Assembly: GCF_000156395.1 (NCBI RefSeq)
Contig: NZ_GG703820.1
Coordinates: forward strand, 124,813 to 188,812
Source of the DNA: Providencia rustigianii DSM 4541
GTDB taxonomy: Bacteria > Pseudomonadota > Gammaproteobacteria > Enterobacterales > Enterobacteriaceae
Direction of reading: 5' to 3'
Length of the DNA stretch: 64,000 nt
A program made the position numbers and the translations under genes. Positions 48,353 through 57,945 of this stretch are shown here, piece after piece. Below the pieces are notes generated by a model. That model made no database searches, was not told the origin of the DNA, and saw only the letters and a list, made by a program, of their open reading frames with translations. Position 1 is the first letter of the stretch. Each line of letters starts with the position of its first letter.

Positions 48353-49048
48353 ATGAAACGAGCCGTTGTTGTCTTTAGCGGGGGGCAAGACTCCACAACC
48401 TGCCTAATACAGGCACTTAAACATTATGATGAAGTTCATTGCATCACTTTTGATTATGGTCAGCGCCATCGTTTAGAAATCGAAGTCGCACAAAAACTTA
48501 GCCTACAATTAGGCGCTAAAGCTCATAAAGTTCTTGATGTCACTCTACTTAGTGAATTAGCCATTAGCAGCCTTACCCGAGACAATATTCCGGTTCCTGA
48601 CTTTAAGGAGAGTGAAGCTAGCGGTCTCCCGAGTACGTTTGTTCCTGGTAGAAATATTTTATTTCTCACGTTAGCCGCTATTTATGCTTATCAGGTACAA
48701 GCCGAAGCGGTGATCACGGGAGTTTGCGAAACTGATTTTTCTGGTTACCCTGATTGCCGTGATGAGTTCGTTAAATCCCTCAACCATGCTGTAAGTTTAG
48801 GTCTAGCTAAAGATATCCGATTCGAGACTCCACTAATGTGGTTAGATAAAGCGCAAACTTGGGCTTTAGCGGATCATTATGGGCATCTAGAGACAATTCG
48901 CCAACAAACACTAACATGTTATAACGGTATTCAAGGTGATGGCTGTGGAGAGTGTGCAGCGTGCCACTTACGCAGCAAAGGCTTGAATTATTACTTAAGC
49001 AATAAACAAGCTGTAATGAATTCTCTTCTCGAGCAGCTAAAACCGTAG
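48353..49048 (+). CDS. queC: 7-cyano-7-deazaguanine synthase
   Basis: A 231-residue enzyme of queuosine biosynthesis that makes preQ0 from 7-carboxy-7-deazaguanine with ATP and ammonia. The PP-loop [13 protein letters not shown] is at the N-terminus, and a zinc site of four cysteines is in [19 protein letters not shown] near the C-terminus. A strong CAGGAGG site precedes the ATG. It is convergent with fadM. Confidence 0.97.
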   Translation: MKRAVVVFSGGQDSTTCLIQALKHYDEVHCITFDYGQRHRLEIEVAQKLSLQLGAKAHKVLDVTLLSELAISSLTRDNIPVPDFKESEASGLPSTFVPGRNILFLTLAAIYAYQVQAEAVITGVCETDFSGYPDCRDEFVKSLNHAVSLGLAKDIRFETPLMWLDKAQTWALADHYGHLETIRQQTLTCYNGIQGDGCGECAACHLRSKGLNYYLSNKQAVMNSLLEQLKP

Positions 49049-49062
49049 TTTATCGTTAATTT

Positions 49063-49101
49063 TAAAAAGCCAACCAAAGAGTTATTTATTTCGGTTGGCT
49101 A
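49063..49101 (-). terminator. Terminator that overlaps the fadM stop codon
   Basis: AGCCAACC (49068-49075) and GGTTGGCT (49093-49100) form the stem; on the minus strand it is followed by TTTTTAAAA. The fadM stop codon (49099-49101) sits in the arm. It may also end queC transcripts. Confidence 0.75.
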
Positions 49102-49527
49102 CATTTCAATAAAAGAATCTTTTTTGTTATTGAGCGCCTCAATTTTTTCACGCAGTTCATCTGCAATCACCATGGCTTTATTCGTTTTTCCATCAATAAA
49201 AACAAAAGTAACATAAGCATCTGATACAACTTCAGATTGCCCATGACTATTACGGATAATCTGTTGATAACAAACCGCGCTTTTAACACCAATTTTATCC
49301 ATACGGGATATTACTGTGAGTTCATCACCCAAACCCACTGCCTGAAAATAATTGACGTTAATGTTTACAGCTGCCATCACAATTTTATTTTGGATTGCCC
49401 ATTCAATCAGATTCGCTTTTCCCATCCACTCCCATCTGTCTGCCTCATAAAACTCCAAATAACGAGCATTGTTTACATGCTGGAATACATCAATGTGGTA
49501 CCCAAGTACTTTAATATTTATCGCCAT
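49099..49527 (-). CDS. fadM: Long-chain acyl-CoA thioesterase FadM
   Basis: A 142-residue single-hotdog thioesterase (YbaW). The 4HBT-type active-site stretch DVFQHVNNARYLEFYEADRW includes the catalytic Asp. It hydrolyses long-chain acyl-CoA by-products of beta-oxidation in E. coli. The order queC-fadM-ybaV-ppiD matches E. coli. Confidence 0.93.
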   Translation of the reverse strand: MAINIKVLGYHIDVFQHVNNARYLEFYEADRWEWMGKANLIEWAIQNKIVMAAVNINVNYFQAVGLGDELTVISRMDKIGVKSAVCYQQIIRNSHGQSEVVSDAYVTFVFIDGKTNKAMVIADELREKIEALNNKKDSFIEM

Positions 49528-49702
49528 AACTACTCCGACCAGTCAACTTTATCGATAACATAAAAATAACAAATCTTTAGATAGCTTGCTGAGAAAATAT
49601 CACTTATAAGACTTAGCTCTCATATTAAGCTCTACAAAATTATTTTTAGAATAAAAAACCTTCACTTCTTTTTTGACTCTTTCAGTTAAAAATACCAAAG
49701 TG

Positions 49703-49735
49703 AAATAAGCTCATCACTTACTGATGAGCTTATTT
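49703..49735 (-). terminator. Terminator after ybaV
   Basis: Perfect 13-bp arms AATAAGCTCATCA (49704-49716) and TGATGAGCTTATT (49722-49734) around CTTAC; the minus-strand exit is TTATTTCACTT, so it is a strong stem with a modest U-run. Confidence 0.75.
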
Positions 49736-49739
49736 ATCG

Positions 49740-50111
49740 TTACAACACTAACTTACTACGATTTTTTTCTAAAAATGCAGGACCAATACCTTGAACCTCA
49801 AGAATATTTTCAATGGAATTAAATGCCCCATATTTTTCACGATATTCCACTATTGCCTGAGCTTTTTGTTTACCAATTCCACTGAGGATCTTTGCTAATT
49901 CTTCAGCGCTTGCTTGATTGATATTAACTTGTTCAGGGCTGACTAAACCCGTCGCTGGCTTAGTTTCTATCATTTCTTTTGGCTGAGTCACCGCAACCAC
50001 AGATTTTTCTGGTTCTATTTTCTTGGCAAATGTAGCTCCCGATGTTGAATACAACATGGCAGCCATAAATAACGTCCCTAATCCCTGTTTAATATTTTTA
50101 TTCCATTTCAT
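49740..50111 (-). CDS. ybaV: ComEA-like helix-hairpin-helix protein YbaV
   Basis: A 123-residue exported protein with a signal peptide (LGTLFMAAMLYSTSGATFA) and one C-terminal ComEA-type domain with two helix-hairpin-helix motifs (ILSGIGKQKAQAIVEYRE and ILEVQGIGPAFLEKNR). Such domains bind DNA without sequence specificity in the periplasm, as in competence systems. Its role in enterobacteria is unproven. Located between fadM and ppiD. Confidence 0.92.
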   Translation of the reverse strand: MKWNKNIKQGLGTLFMAAMLYSTSGATFAKKIEPEKSVVAVTQPKEMIETKPATGLVSPEQVNINQASAEELAKILSGIGKQKAQAIVEYREKYGAFNSIENILEVQGIGPAFLEKNRSKLVL

Positions 50112-50190
50112 TTCAGTTCTCCTATATGTGTAGAAACATCACAATGCCAGAGGCTGTCACTCAATGCTTTTTGCTTGTTTATACAATGCG

Positions 50191-50214
50191 AAAGGCCACC
50201 CAAAGGTGGCCTTT
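50191..50214 (-). terminator. Hairpin after ppiD
   Basis: Perfect arms AAAGGCCACC and GGTGGCCTTT around CAAA. The U-run on the minus strand is short (TTTCG), so termination may be partial. Confidence 0.65.
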
Positions 50215-50255
50215 TATTACCAAGATTACAATCTCAGTTGCGAAGCGCTTCTCAA

Positions 50256-52124
50256 TTATTCAATATTTTGAATTTCAATTTTTGCATTAGCGCGCAAGTT
50301 TTGCATCAATGACTCATTAACCACAGAGCTCATCATCGCTTGATACTGACTTCCAAGTTGGCTCAGCTCTTCTGCAGTTGGCTGACCTAAAGTCACTTTA
50401 TCTAGCTGAACAACCAGTAAGTTATCTTGTTTATCATAAGCAATTGAGTATGTTGGTTTGCCATCAATTGGCGGAGTCATTTTCATTGCAACATCAGTGA
50501 CATCGGTAGCCGGTGCAATGAAAGATACGGTCTGAACAGAACCAAATTGAGTACCAGCAGCTTTCAGAGCCTCATCACCCTTGCCCGCTTTTAACTCAGT
50601 AATTAGTTTGTCGCCATCTGCTTTTAACTGAGTGAAGGCTTTTTGGCGTTTCACCAGCGTTGCAATCTCAGATTTAACTTGATCAAATGGCTCTGTCATT
50701 TCCGCTTTGTACTGAGTGACACGAACAACAAAGGCACGGTCACCTTCAACGTTAATCACATCAGAGTTAATACCTGTAGCGCCATTTTTATCAATTAAGC
50801 GTTCACTGAAAATCTCATTGATGACTTTAGGGAAGTTCAGTGCTTCTGGTGGATTTTTACGATCAAACCATTCGGTATTGCTAACTTTCAGTCCAGAAAC
50901 GCTTTCAACAGAAGCCAATGATTCATTATCATTTGTTGCAGCTTCGCTCACTTTCTGTTGTAAATCATAAAACTGCTTGATGCTCTTATCTTGAGTTAAG
51001 CTTGTTTTAATGCTGTCTTTAACTTCATCTAACGGCTTAATTGCTTCTGGCGTAATATCATCCAAACGGAACAGAACATAATTGTCTTGAACTTTAATTG
51101 GTGCAGAAACCTGACCTTTTTCAGTTAGGTTCGCGCTGATGATTTCACTTGGTGTAGATGCAGCTTCCATCCAACCAATCACACCTTTATTACTTGCACT
51201 GAATTTGTCTGTTGATTTTTCAGCTGCTAACGCAGCAAAATCAGCACCATTTTTCAGTTCAGTTTCTAAAGCTTGCGCATCTTTTTCTGATGCAACTTGA
51301 ATCATGCTATAGAGTTTTTGCTCTGCTTTAGTGAAGTTTTTCAGGTTTTGCTGGTAGTAGGTTGTGATTTCTTCATCATTTACCGTTGCTTTCGGCATTG
51401 ATGCAGCATCCATTTCTACATAGCTCACTTGAACTTGTTCAGGTGAAATAAAACTATTTTGATTAGCGTCATAATACGCTTTCAATTCTTCTTCTGTGAC
51501 GGTTTGTTTAGCTTGAACTTCAGCTAGTGGCAGCATTGCAGTGCGAACTTCACGCTGCTGCATAAATAGCTCAGCATAAGCTTTCACTTCAGAAGGCAGT
51601 GCAAACTCAGTCCCCGTAAAGGATTTGCCTAATTGCGCACGGACTAAGTCTTGACGAATTTGTGCGGCGAAGCTGTCTGCATTGATATTGTAACGGCTTA
51701 AGATTTCACGATATTTTTCACTGTCAAACTTTCCATCAGTTTGGAAAATTTGCATAGCAAAAATAGCCTGTTCAATTTGCTTATCACTTGCAGAGAGATT
51801 TAATTCATTCGCATATTGATTAATCAATTGGGTATTGATTAAGTTATTCAAAGCTTGGGTACGCAGCTCTTTCATATATTCATCATTACTGGCTACTTCA
51901 GCGAATTTATCCCCTAAGTATTCTTGTAATGATTGGCGTTCCTGTTGAAAAGCCTGCTGTAATTGTTCCCTGCTTATTGGCTGCCCATTGACTTCAGCGG
52001 CATCATTACTTGAACCACCGATCACATAGCCAGCAACACCTGTCAGCACGAATGACAGGATAATAATAGCTAACAACACTTTAATAAAAGGACTGTTCGC
52101 CTTCGTGCGTAGATCTTCCATCAT
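50256..52124 (-). CDS. ppiD: Periplasmic folding chaperone PpiD
   Basis: A 622-residue inner-membrane anchored SurA/parvulin-like protein (E. coli 623). MMEDLRTKANSPFIKVLL leads into one membrane helix (VLLAIIILSFVLTGVAGYV), followed by a chaperone domain and a parvulin domain around 230-360 (SMIQVASEKDAQALETELK). PpiD acts at the exit of the SecYEG translocon. It follows hupB as in E. coli. Confidence 0.96.
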   Translation of the reverse strand: MMEDLRTKANSPFIKVLLAIIILSFVLTGVAGYVIGGSSNDAAEVNGQPISREQLQQAFQQERQSLQEYLGDKFAEVASNDEYMKELRTQALNNLINTQLINQYANELNLSASDKQIEQAIFAMQIFQTDGKFDSEKYREILSRYNINADSFAAQIRQDLVRAQLGKSFTGTEFALPSEVKAYAELFMQQREVRTAMLPLAEVQAKQTVTEEELKAYYDANQNSFISPEQVQVSYVEMDAASMPKATVNDEEITTYYQQNLKNFTKAEQKLYSMIQVASEKDAQALETELKNGADFAALAAEKSTDKFSASNKGVIGWMEAASTPSEIISANLTEKGQVSAPIKVQDNYVLFRLDDITPEAIKPLDEVKDSIKTSLTQDKSIKQFYDLQQKVSEAATNDNESLASVESVSGLKVSNTEWFDRKNPPEALNFPKVINEIFSERLIDKNGATGINSDVINVEGDRAFVVRVTQYKAEMTEPFDQVKSEIATLVKRQKAFTQLKADGDKLITELKAGKGDEALKAAGTQFGSVQTVSFIAPATDVTDVAMKMTPPIDGKPTYSIAYDKQDNLLVVQLDKVTLGQPTAEELSQLGSQYQAMMSSVVNESLMQNLRANAKIEIQNIE

Positions 52125-52186
52125 AAAAAGGCTTAACTCCGCTTTGTTGAATTTCTTAATAATGCGCTAATTCTAACCCAGATAGG

Positions 52187-52217
52187 AAAAAAAGCGCACC
52201 ATTTCCATGGTGCGCTT
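52187..52217 (-). terminator. Terminator after hupB
   Basis: Perfect arms AAGCGCACCA (52192-52201) and TGGTGCGCTT (52208-52217), followed on the minus strand by TTTTTTT. Confidence 0.9.
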
Positions 52218-52293
52218 ATATATTATCTGATTAAAGACATTACGTCAGTTTGAGTTTTCGCAAAAAAGCGTGAAAGACGCGACTAAAACTCAA

Positions 52294-52569
52294 TTAACGA
52301 TTAACAGCGTCTTTTAGACCTTTACCGGCGCGGAAAGCAGGTACTGTAGCCGCGGCAATTTTAATTTCTTTACCTGTCTGCGGATTACGACCAATACGCG
52401 CTGCGCGTTTACGTACAGAAAAAGTACCAAAGCCAACTAAAGTAACATCATCACCTTTTTTCAGCGAACCCGTTACAGAGGCAACGAAAGCATCGACTAC
52501 GCGACCTGCTGCGGCTTTAGAAATGTTCGCTTCTGAAGCGACTTTTTCAATCAGTTGAGACTTATTCAC
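52294..52569 (-). CDS. hupB: Nucleoid protein HU, beta subunit
   Basis: A 91-residue HU protein. The conserved start [10 protein letters not shown], the [13 protein letters not shown] beta-arm base and [13 protein letters not shown]-binding arm, and the C-terminal [14 protein letters not shown] are typical of HupB. I chose the GTG at 52569 (GGGGAT site 9 bp before), because E. coli hupB also starts with GTG; the extra five codons to an upstream ATG would not match the family. It bends DNA as a dimer with HupA. Confidence 0.96.
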   Translation of the reverse strand: MNKSQLIEKVASEANISKAAAGRVVDAFVASVTGSLKKGDDVTLVGFGTFSVRKRAARIGRNPQTGKEIKIAAATVPAFRAGKGLKDAVNR

Positions 52570-52745
52570 TATTATCATCCCCATATTAGTTTTGACTTGA
52601 TCGGTTAATTAACCAATTACAGTATAGTTAACAATAGTAAGTATGGTTAATTAATGATGCAGCCGTTATATCAATCCTGAATATCAATGGCAAGAGAACA
52701 AATAGCATGCGAACCATTATCAGAATCTTCGCTAAAAGTAGCGAT

Positions 52746-52786
52746 GAAAAAAAAGGCTGACAAGCACTTAATTAGCTGTCAGCCTT
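52746..52786 (-). terminator. Terminator after lon
   Basis: Perfect arms AAGGCTGACA (52753-52762) and TGTCAGCCTT (52777-52786), followed on the minus strand by eight T residues. Confidence 0.88.
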
Positions 52787-52808
52787 AGTTTTATACGAGC
52801 TTTATGAC

Positions 52809-55238
52809 TTAGCTCACCTTTTTCGCTTTATTTTTTACTACTTCCATCCCAAAAGGAGGATTAACTAAAGCTAGAGATAAGACTTCTTCAATGGTTTTTA
52901 CTGGATGAATTTTCAAATCAGCAATCACATTTTGAGGAATTTCTTCTAAATCCCGCTTGTTTTCTTCAGGAATTAAAACTGTTTTTATTCCACCACGATG
53001 CGCCGCTAATAACTTCTCTTTCAATCCACCGATTGGTAGCACTAAGCCTCGTAGGGTAATTTCCCCAGTCATCGCTACATCCGCTTTAACTGGATTACCC
53101 GTTAAGCAAGAAACTAGTGCGGTTGACATTGCAATACCTGCACTCGGACCATCTTTCGGTGTTGCGCCTTCCGGTACGTGAACGTGAATATCACGTTTTT
53201 CGTAGAAGTCGCCATTAATACCCAGTTTTTCTGCACGAGCACGTACAACCGTTAATGCGGTTTGAATCGACTCTTGCATGACTTCACCCAGAGAGCCGGT
53301 ATAGGTTAATTTCCCTTTACCTGGTACACATGCGGTTTCGATAGTTAGTAAGTCACCACCAACTTCAGTCCATGCTAAACCTGTTACCTGTCCTACACGG
53401 TTTTCTGTATCTGCATGTCCATAATCGAAGCGACGAACACCTAAATAATCTTTTAGATTATCTGCGGTGATACTGATGTGCTTCAATTTTTTATCCATTA
53501 ACAGTGCTTTAACCGCTTTACGGCACAGTTTAGAGATTTCACGCTCTAAACCACGAACACCCGCCTCACGAGTATAGTAACGAATGATACTCATCAGAGC
53601 GCTATCATCGATAGATAGTTCACCTTTTTTCAACGCATTACGTTCAATTTGCTTAGATAACAGATGTCTCTTCGCAATATTTAGTTTTTCATCTTCGGTG
53701 TAACCAGATAGACGAATCACTTCCATACGGTCTAATAATGGTGCAGGGATATTCATCGAGTTCGATGTCGCCACAAACATCACGTCAGACAAGTCATAAT
53801 CAACTTCCAAATAATGGTCGTTGAATGCGACGTTCTGCTCTGGATCTAATACCTCTAATAATGCAGAAGCCGGATCCCCACGCATGTCGGAAGACATTTT
53901 ATCGATCTCATCCAGTAAAAATAGCGGGTTTTTCACCCCAACTTTTGCCATTTTTTGGATAAGTTTACCTGGCATCGAACCAATATAGGTACGACGGTGA
54001 CCACGGATTTCCGCTTCGTCACGTACACCACCCAATGCCATACGGGTGTATTCACGACCTGTCGCTTTGGCAATAGATTGCCCCAGTGATGTCTTACCAA
54101 CCCCAGGAGGCCCCACTAAGCACAGGATTGGGCCTTTAATTTTACTCACACGACTCTGTACCGCCAGATACTCAAGAATACGGTCTTTAACACGCTCTAA
54201 ACCATAATGGTCGGTATCAAGGACTTCCTGAGCTTTCACTAAGTCTTTTTTGACTTTGCTACGCTTATGCCATGGTACCTGAACCATCCAATCGATGTAG
54301 CTGCGTACCACTGTCGCTTCTGCTGACATTGGAGACATCATTTTCAGCTTCTGCAATTCAGCTTCTGCTTTCTCTTGTGCCTCTTTTGGCATCTTCGCTT
54401 CTTCGATTTTACGTTTCAGCGACTCGTATTCATCCGGCGCATCATCCATTTCGCCCAGCTCTTTTTGAATGGCCTTCATTTGCTCATTCAAATAGTATTC
54501 GCGCTGACTTTTTTCCATCTGCTTTTTCACGCGATTACGGATGCGCTTTTCAACTTGCAGTAATTCTGTTTCTGATTCCATCATTGCCATCAGGAACTCA
54601 ACACGCTCGGCAATGTTTGCCATTTCAAGAACGCGTTGTTTGTCCGCTAATTTTAATGGCATATGTGACGCAATCGTATCAGCCAGTTTATCCAACTGAT
54701 CTTGCTCAATCGCATGCAGTGAAGTCAGGACTTCAGGTGGAATTTTTTTGTTCAGCTTAATATAGCTTTCAAATTGGCTAACAATTGTGCGATATAAAAC
54801 TTCTTGCTCTTTTTCATCAACCAATTCTGCCGTTGGCACTGTTCCTGTTTCATCATAGGCAGCTGCTGATTTAGCGTCATCGTTTAGCAAGTATTCTGCT
54901 TGCGCTAAGAAATATTCACCATTGTCAGTTAAGCTTGTGATACGAGCACGTCTAAGCCCTTCGACTAAAACTTTGACAGTGCCATCGGGTAATTTAAGCA
55001 TCTGAATAACAGACGCAACAGTCCCAACAGCAAATAAATCATTTACCCCAGGATCATCGGTTGAGGCTTCTTTTTGCGCAACCAGCATCACTTGCTTATC
55101 ATGATCCATTGCTGCTTCCAGACTGTGAATGGATTTTTCACGTCCAACAAACAGTGGGATCACCATATGTGGGTATACCACTACATCACGCAGAGGCAAT
55201 ACTGGTATTTCAATGCGTTCGGAACGCTCTGGATTCAT
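52809..55238 (-). CDS. lon: ATP-dependent protease Lon
   Basis: An 809-residue AAA+ protease (E. coli 784). The N-domain begins MNPERSERIEIPVLPLRD; Walker A is GPPGVGKTSLG, Walker B FLLDEIDK; the Ser-Lys dyad is in PKDGPSAGIA and GGLKEKLLAAHRGG. The extra length is mostly an insertion of about 19 residues at about 117-141 in the N-domain (LNDDAKSAAAYDETGTVPTA) plus a few residues at the C-terminus. It degrades misfolded and regulatory proteins. A sigma-32 type promoter is seen upstream. Confidence 0.97.
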   Translation of the reverse strand: MNPERSERIEIPVLPLRDVVVYPHMVIPLFVGREKSIHSLEAAMDHDKQVMLVAQKEASTDDPGVNDLFAVGTVASVIQMLKLPDGTVKVLVEGLRRARITSLTDNGEYFLAQAEYLLNDDAKSAAAYDETGTVPTAELVDEKEQEVLYRTIVSQFESYIKLNKKIPPEVLTSLHAIEQDQLDKLADTIASHMPLKLADKQRVLEMANIAERVEFLMAMMESETELLQVEKRIRNRVKKQMEKSQREYYLNEQMKAIQKELGEMDDAPDEYESLKRKIEEAKMPKEAQEKAEAELQKLKMMSPMSAEATVVRSYIDWMVQVPWHKRSKVKKDLVKAQEVLDTDHYGLERVKDRILEYLAVQSRVSKIKGPILCLVGPPGVGKTSLGQSIAKATGREYTRMALGGVRDEAEIRGHRRTYIGSMPGKLIQKMAKVGVKNPLFLLDEIDKMSSDMRGDPASALLEVLDPEQNVAFNDHYLEVDYDLSDVMFVATSNSMNIPAPLLDRMEVIRLSGYTEDEKLNIAKRHLLSKQIERNALKKGELSIDDSALMSIIRYYTREAGVRGLEREISKLCRKAVKALLMDKKLKHISITADNLKDYLGVRRFDYGHADTENRVGQVTGLAWTEVGGDLLTIETACVPGKGKLTYTGSLGEVMQESIQTALTVVRARAEKLGINGDFYEKRDIHVHVPEGATPKDGPSAGIAMSTALVSCLTGNPVKADVAMTGEITLRGLVLPIGGLKEKLLAAHRGGIKTVLIPEENKRDLEEIPQNVIADLKIHPVKTIEEVLSLALVNPPFGMEVVKNKAKKVS

Positions 55239-55367
55239 AAAGCTCTCTCTTCGTTTAGCACACGCCAGTTAAGGGTTGTCTCTTATCAAAGGAAAATATT
55301 CTTTTAAAACACTGCACTATAACAATGTTATTTCAAAATAAGGAAACCACAACTAAGAATATAAACT

Positions 55368-55394
55368 ATATGGGGACAAGATTTTAGCATTCAA
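55368..55394 (-). promoter_or_regulatory. lon: Sigma-32 heat shock promoter of lon
   Basis: On the minus strand TTGAAT is followed after 13 bp by CCCCATAT, the heat shock -35 and -10 pattern. As I recall the E. coli lon promoter, the same elements occur with the same 13-bp spacing. It lies about 130-155 bp before the lon start. Confidence 0.75.
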
Positions 55395-55408
55395 TGGGTA
55401 GTTAAGCA

Positions 55409-55442
55409 TAAAAAACAAAATGAGGGTTGCCCCTCATTTTGT
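55409..55442 (-). terminator. Terminator after clpX
   Basis: Perfect 12-bp arms ACAAAATGAGGG (55415-55426) and CCCTCATTTTGT (55431-55442) around TTGC, with TTTTTTA following on the minus strand. Confidence 0.88.
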
Positions 55443-55471
55443 TTGATTATTTATTGAACATCTTTGTGGGA

Positions 55472-56749
55472 TTAGTTATCGCCAGAAGCCTGAGCGTCAG
55501 GCTTACTATAAATCAGCAACGGTTCTGACTGCTCATTAATCACATTTTCATCGACAACGACTTTTTCAACATCACTCATTGAAGGTAGATCGTACATCGT
55601 ATTGAGTAAGGCTGCTTCTACAATAGAACGTAAACCCCTAGCTCCTGTTTTACGTGCCATTGCCTTTTTAGCAATTGCGACCAAAGCCTCTTCACGAAAC
55701 TCTAATTCAGTACCTTCAAGACTAAACAACGCTTGGTACTGTTTAGTTAACGCATTTTTTGGCTCTTTTAGAATCTGAATGAGTGCGTCTTCACTCAGTT
55801 CAGTTAGTGTCGCAACAACAGGTAAACGGCCAATAAATTCAGGGATCAGACCAAATTTAATCAAATCTTCTGGCTCAGCCTGAGTTAATAACTCACCTTC
55901 GGTGGCTTTCTCTGATTCACCTTTAACTTCAGCTGCGAAACCAATACCTGAACGTGTATTCAAGCGCTGACCAATGACTTTATCTAACCCAGCAAATGCG
56001 CCACCACAAATGAACAAGATCTTAGAGGTATCAACCTGTAAAAATTCTTGTTGAGGATGTTTACGACCACCTTGTGGCGGAACCGCAGCAACCGTACCTT
56101 CAATTAATTTCAGTAATGCCTGCTGAACCCCTTCCCCAGAGACGTCACGGGTAATGGATGGGTTATCCGACTTACGTGAAATTTTATCAATTTCATCGAT
56201 ATAAACGATTCCACGTTGCGCTTTTTCTACATCGTAATCGCATTTTTGCAGGAGCTTTTGGATAATATTTTCAACGTCTTCTCCCACATAACCCGCTTCA
56301 GTTAATGTGGTTGCATCTGCCATCGTAAATGGCACATCCAGATAGCGTGCTAACGTTTCCGCTAATAACGTTTTACCGCTACCAGTAGGACCAATTAACA
56401 GAATATTACTTTTACCTAACTCCACACCATCGCTGGTTTTATCACCATTACGTAGGCGCTTATAGTGGTTATAAACTGCTACCGCTAATACTTTTTTAGC
56501 TTTTTCTTGACCGATTACATAATCATCAAGGTGCTGTCTGATCTCATGGGGAGTTGGCAATTCACTGCGCTCACGATGCGGAGCCAGTTCCTTGATTTCT
56601 TCACGGATGATATCGAGGCATAAATCCACGCATTCATCACAAATGTAGACTGACGGACCGGCAATCAGCTTGCGTACTTCATGCTGACTTTTTCCGCAGA
56701 AAGAACAGTACAGTAATTTACCTGCCCCTTCTTTGCGTTTATCTGTCAT
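55472..56749 (-). CDS. clpX: ClpXP unfoldase subunit ClpX
   Basis: A 425-residue AAA+ unfoldase (E. coli 424). The N-terminal zinc domain has four Cys in YCSFCGKSQ and [10 protein letters not shown]; Walker A is [12 protein letters not shown], Walker [11 protein letters not shown]; the ClpP-contacting IGF loop appears as SGIGFAAEV. It unfolds substrates and feeds them to ClpP, whose gene lies 118 bp upstream on the same strand. Confidence 0.98.
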   Translation of the reverse strand: MTDKRKEGAGKLLYCSFCGKSQHEVRKLIAGPSVYICDECVDLCLDIIREEIKELAPHRERSELPTPHEIRQHLDDYVIGQEKAKKVLAVAVYNHYKRLRNGDKTSDGVELGKSNILLIGPTGSGKTLLAETLARYLDVPFTMADATTLTEAGYVGEDVENIIQKLLQKCDYDVEKAQRGIVYIDEIDKISRKSDNPSITRDVSGEGVQQALLKLIEGTVAAVPPQGGRKHPQQEFLQVDTSKILFICGGAFAGLDKVIGQRLNTRSGIGFAAEVKGESEKATEGELLTQAEPEDLIKFGLIPEFIGRLPVVATLTELSEDALIQILKEPKNALTKQYQALFSLEGTELEFREEALVAIAKKAMARKTGARGLRSIVEAALLNTMYDLPSMSDVEKVVVDENVINEQSEPLLIYSKPDAQASGDN

Positions 56750-56867
56750 CAGTAGACCTCACTTATATTCATCATGCCTTGTTTTATCCGTGTAAGTCAG
56801 AAAAACAAGGCAAAAAATTTCTCAAATAGTTTCGGATATAATTTGTTATATCAAAAAATTACGCAAA

Positions 56868-57488
56868 TTAACGGCTAGTATAAATATGGTCAACTAGACC
56901 ATATTCTTTCGCTTCATTCGCGGATAAGAAACGATCGCGCTCTGTGTCACGACTAATTTCTTCGATGGATTTACCAGTATGATGAGCCATCAACTCATTC
57001 ATACGCGACTTCACTTTCAAGATTTCTTGAGCATGGATTTCAATGTCAGTCGCTTGTCCCTGATAGCCACCTAATGGTTGGTGGATCATGACTCTAGAAT
57101 TTGGTAAGCAGAAACGTTTACCTTTAGTACCCGCGGTTAACAAGAATGCTCCCATAGAACAAGCTTGCCCCATACAAATCGTACTAACATCAGGCTTGAT
57201 AAATTGCATGGTGTCATAGATTGACATCCCCGCAGTAATCACACCGCCTGGTGAGTTGATATACAAGTGGATATCTTTTTCTGGATTTTCTGCTTCAAGA
57301 AATAGCATCTGAGCGACAATTAAGTTCGCCATATGATCTTCTACTTGGCCAGTAAGGAAGATAATACGTTCTTTTAATAGACGTGAATAAATATCGTATG
57401 AGCGCTCACCTCGAGAGGTTTGCTCGATAACCATTGGCACAAGTGCCATTTGGGATGCTAACTGCTCCTGACCGCCAAAATGTGACAT
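56868..57488 (-). CDS. clpP: ATP-dependent Clp protease proteolytic subunit
   Basis: A 206-residue serine protease. Catalytic Ser is in [11 protein letters not shown], His in [10 protein letters not shown] and Asp in the [11 protein letters not shown] region. It has a short propeptide as in E. coli (207 residues). An AGGAGATTTCG site precedes the ATG. It forms the ClpXP and ClpAP proteolytic barrel. Confidence 0.98.
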   Translation of the reverse strand: MSHFGGQEQLASQMALVPMVIEQTSRGERSYDIYSRLLKERIIFLTGQVEDHMANLIVAQMLFLEAENPEKDIHLYINSPGGVITAGMSIYDTMQFIKPDVSTICMGQACSMGAFLLTAGTKGKRFCLPNSRVMIHQPLGGYQGQATDIEIHAQEILKVKSRMNELMAHHTGKSIEEISRDTERDRFLSANEAKEYGLVDHIYTSR

Positions 57489-57888
57489 CGAAATCTCCTA
57501 TTAAAAACTTTCTGGTGCTTGCGCCTAATTTGCTGTCTGTCCGCCATTTTGGGCAGGAATGTACTACAAACAATTGCCTTTAAATTTCTTGTATCTGCCT
57601 GCTCGATATCCGCACTTACTTGATTATTTTAGTCACTTTTCAAACAAATCACTTGAAAAATAATTCTAAAATACAGTCCAGAGTGCTGTGGTGAGCAAGC
57701 CGCTCTATACAAGAGTTTAACACAAGTCTATCTAGTTACACGGTTTTATGCTGTTGAAAAATTATTTCAGTACAAAATAATTCCATCGCCCTATTTGTGA
57801 TATCCAACGAACTCTTATTATAATTAGGGTTTAAATATTTTTTTCAAGATGATTTATGAAAAGTCTAAATTTAACGGCTCTAATTGAC
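57489..57888 (-). other. clpP upstream region
   Basis: About 400 bp between tig and clpP without a gene. It should contain the clpP promoter; I looked for a CCCCAT-type heat shock -10 and did not find a convincing one. Confidence 0.35.
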
Positions 57889-57926
57889 AAAAAACCCGTA
57901 GCGCAATAACTACGGGTTTTTGTTTT
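57889..57926. terminator. Bidirectional-looking terminator after tig
   Basis: Arms AAAACCCGTAG (57891-57901) and CTACGGGTTTT (57910-57920), with A-run and T-run flanks on both sides, 20-55 bp after the tig stop. Confidence 0.85.
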
Positions 57927-57945
57927 GTACTGCTAAAAAGAAAAA

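Noticed and set aside
54272-54760. 162-codon plus-strand frame inside lon
   Set aside because: Opposite to the highly conserved Lon coding sequence and without known similarity.
57489-57888. Heat shock promoter for clpP
   Set aside because: TTGAAA-like segments exist, but no CCCCAT-type -10 at proper spacing.
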